A stretch of 6,421 bases of DNA, taken from contig JAUQXD010000315.1 of NCBI GenBank assembly GCA_030834835.1, positions 1 through 6,421 on the forward strand. The letters run 5' to 3'. The position numbers and the translations under genes were made by a program. Shown here in pieces: positions 5,393 through 6,421 of this stretch (positions are counted from its first letter, which is position 1; every line of letters starts with the position of its first letter). The DNA comes from Thermoflexales bacterium. Its GTDB lineage: Bacteria > Chloroflexota > Anaerolineae > Fen-1058. The notes beneath the pieces are model-generated. The model made no database searches and had not been told where the DNA came from. It saw nothing but the letters and a program-made list of their open reading frames with translations.

Positions 5393-6403
5393 ATGAGTCA
5401 ACGTCGACAGCGTCAACTCTTATTGGGAATCGTAGCGGGCGCGGCAGCGAGCCTCGGCGCGATCTGGGTGCGGCGCGGGCAGACCACGCGTGCCAGCCTG
5501 GCCGCCCGGATCGAAGAAGTCACACGGCAGAACGTTCAGCAATTGGGTGTGGCAGCCGAGTCGCGCTTCATCAATGTCAATGGCCTACAACTGCATACCG
5601 TTATCGCCGGCCCGCGTGACGGAAAACTGGTCGTGCTGCTGCACGGCTTTCCTGAAAATTGGTATACGTGGCGTAATCAGATCAAGCCCCTGGTTGATGC
5701 TGGCTACCGTGTAGCTGTGCCCGATCAGCGTGGCTACAACCTCAGCGCTAAGCCGGTCGGAGTGCACAACTATCGCCTTGACGCATTAGCCTCCGATGTT
5801 CGGGAGTTAATCCGATCTTTCGAACGCGAGCAGGCGATCGTCGTCGGGCACGATAGTGGCGGTGGCGTGGCATGGCAATTAGCGATGGACTATCCTGAGG
5901 TTGTTGAAAAGTTAATTATCATCAACGCACCGCATCTGGCTGCGTTCCGGCGCGAGATCCGCGAGAATCCTGCCCAGCAGCAAAAATCGTGGTATATGGC
6001 GGCCTTCCAATTGCCGTGGCTGCCGGAGCTGCTGCTGGGTCAGTCGCCGCTGGCGACCGCCGATCTGTTCTGTCGCAAGGGCGCAGTCAATCAAGAAGCC
6101 TATTCCAGTTACGATTTGCATGGATTGGCCGTGTCCATGTCCCAGCCGGGCGCCCTGACCGCGATGCTCAACTGGTACCGGGCTGTGTTCCGCGATTGGT
6201 CGTCATTGCAGGCTCGCCAGATCGATACGCCAACTTTGTTAATCTGGGCCGAACAAGACATTGCGCTCGGCAAGTCACTGACCTATGGCCTGGATCAATG
6301 GGTTACTCATTTGAAGATTCACTACATTTCCGACTGCGGGCACTGGGTGCAGAACGAAGCGCCGGATGAGGTGAATGCGCAACTCCTGGAGTTTATCAAG
6401 TAG
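5393..6403 (+). CDS. Alpha/beta hydrolase, soluble epoxide hydrolase type, with N-terminal membrane anchor
   Basis: This 336-residue enzyme is predicted to hydrolyse an epoxide to a diol through a covalent aspartyl ester. Visible features are the oxyanion segment HGFPENW (84-90), DQRGYNLSAKP (111-121), nucleophile Asp154 in VGHDSGG (151-157), acid Asp289 in WAEQD, and base His317 in DCGHW (314-318). Two lid tyrosines that would activate the epoxide, Tyr201 (SWYMAAFQLP) and Tyr262 (LNWYR), are both in the places expected from mammalian soluble epoxide hydrolase. The His-Trp pair of fluoroacetate dehalogenases in the cap is not seen. Residues 1-8 are basic and 9-26 form one hydrophobic segment, followed by RRG, consistent with an uncleaved anchor. 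The ATG at 5393 is preferred over an in-frame GTG at 5381 because neither has a strong ribosome binding site but GTGAG sits at a workable distance before the ATG. The substrate cannot be told. A haloalkane dehalogenase is the main alternative. Confidence 0.88.
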   Translation: MSQRRQRQLLLGIVAGAAASLGAIWVRRGQTTRASLAARIEEVTRQNVQQLGVAAESRFINVNGLQLHTVIAGPRDGKLVVLLHGFPENWYTWRNQIKPLVDAGYRVAVPDQRGYNLSAKPVGVHNYRLDALASDVRELIRSFEREQAIVVGHDSGGGVAWQLAMDYPEVVEKLIIINAPHLAAFRREIRENPAQQQKSWYMAAFQLPWLPELLLGQSPLATADLFCRKGAVNQEAYSSYDLHGLAVSMSQPGALTAMLNWYRAVFRDWSSLQARQIDTPTLLIWAEQDIALGKSLTYGLDQWVTHLKIHYISDCGHWVQNEAPDEVNAQLLEFIK

Positions 6404-6421
6404 ATTGGTGATTAGTAGATT
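6403..6421. repeat. Short GATT-rich imperfect tandem repeat after the hydrolase stop codon
   Basis: GATTGGT, GATTAGT and then AGATT follow one another from the last base of the stop codon to the window edge, with GATT starting at 6403, 6410 and 6418. The tract also supplies two further in-frame TAG codons. It may continue beyond the window. Confidence 0.4.

Noticed and set aside
5197..5619. 140-residue plus-strand frame before and within the hydrolase gene
   Set aside because: It overlaps the conserved hydrolase in another frame, has no recognisable domain, and spans the TATAAT promoter element.
1..6421. CRISPR array, tRNA, rRNA, riboswitch or toxin-antitoxin pair
   Set aside because: I saw no regularly spaced direct repeats, no tRNA-like cloverleaf, no rRNA-like stretch, and no gene pair of toxin-antitoxin type.

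Overview
The window carries seven protein-coding genes: one partial transposase, a three-gene L-rhamnose catabolism operon, and four genes to its right. It is moderately GC-rich, with AT-rich promoter regions and short intergenic repeats. No rRNA, tRNA, CRISPR array or prophage gene is visible. Gene content and the style of the intergenic repeats suggest a free-living environmental bacterium, possibly Chloroflexota (Anaerolineae-like). That assignment is an impression from the proteins and repeats; no phylogenetic marker is present.

Left part, minus strand. Bases 1-88 are the first 29 codons of an IS630-type transposase that runs off the window edge. A long two-part inverted repeat (175-277) lies between it and the end of the rhamnose operon. 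The operon reads right to left: a DeoR-family regulator (2644-3444, TTG start), rhamnulokinase RhaB (1166-2647, sharing an ATGA stop/start overlap with the regulator) and a class II rhamnulose-1-phosphate aldolase RhaD (285-1106). RhaB phosphorylates L-rhamnulose, and RhaD splits the product into dihydroxyacetone phosphate and L-lactaldehyde. The rhamnose isomerase, transporter and lactaldehyde enzymes are not in the window. A good promoter (TTGACA, 16-bp spacer, TATATT) lies upstream of the regulator gene, surrounded by four GTC/GAC-type motifs that are candidate operators. A heptanucleotide tandem repeat covers the rhaB stop codon, and a small hairpin separates rhaB from rhaD.

Right part, plus strand. 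A 96-residue membrane protein with a PLDc_N-like segment (3676-3966) is followed by a strong hairpin terminator (4052-4084). Next come an SRPBCC-like protein of unknown function (4270-4845) and a stand-alone Lrp/AsnC ligand-binding (RAM) domain protein (4897-5127), probably co-transcribed. The last gene (5393-6403) encodes an alpha/beta hydrolase with an N-terminal membrane anchor and the residues of a soluble-type epoxide hydrolase. It has its own TATAAT promoter element.

No wholly new multi-gene system is evident. The points most worth a second look are the missing second histidine of the RhaD metal site, the long inverted repeat beside the IS630 fragment, the heptamer repeat placed on the rhaB stop codon, and the operator-like motif cluster at the operon promoter.
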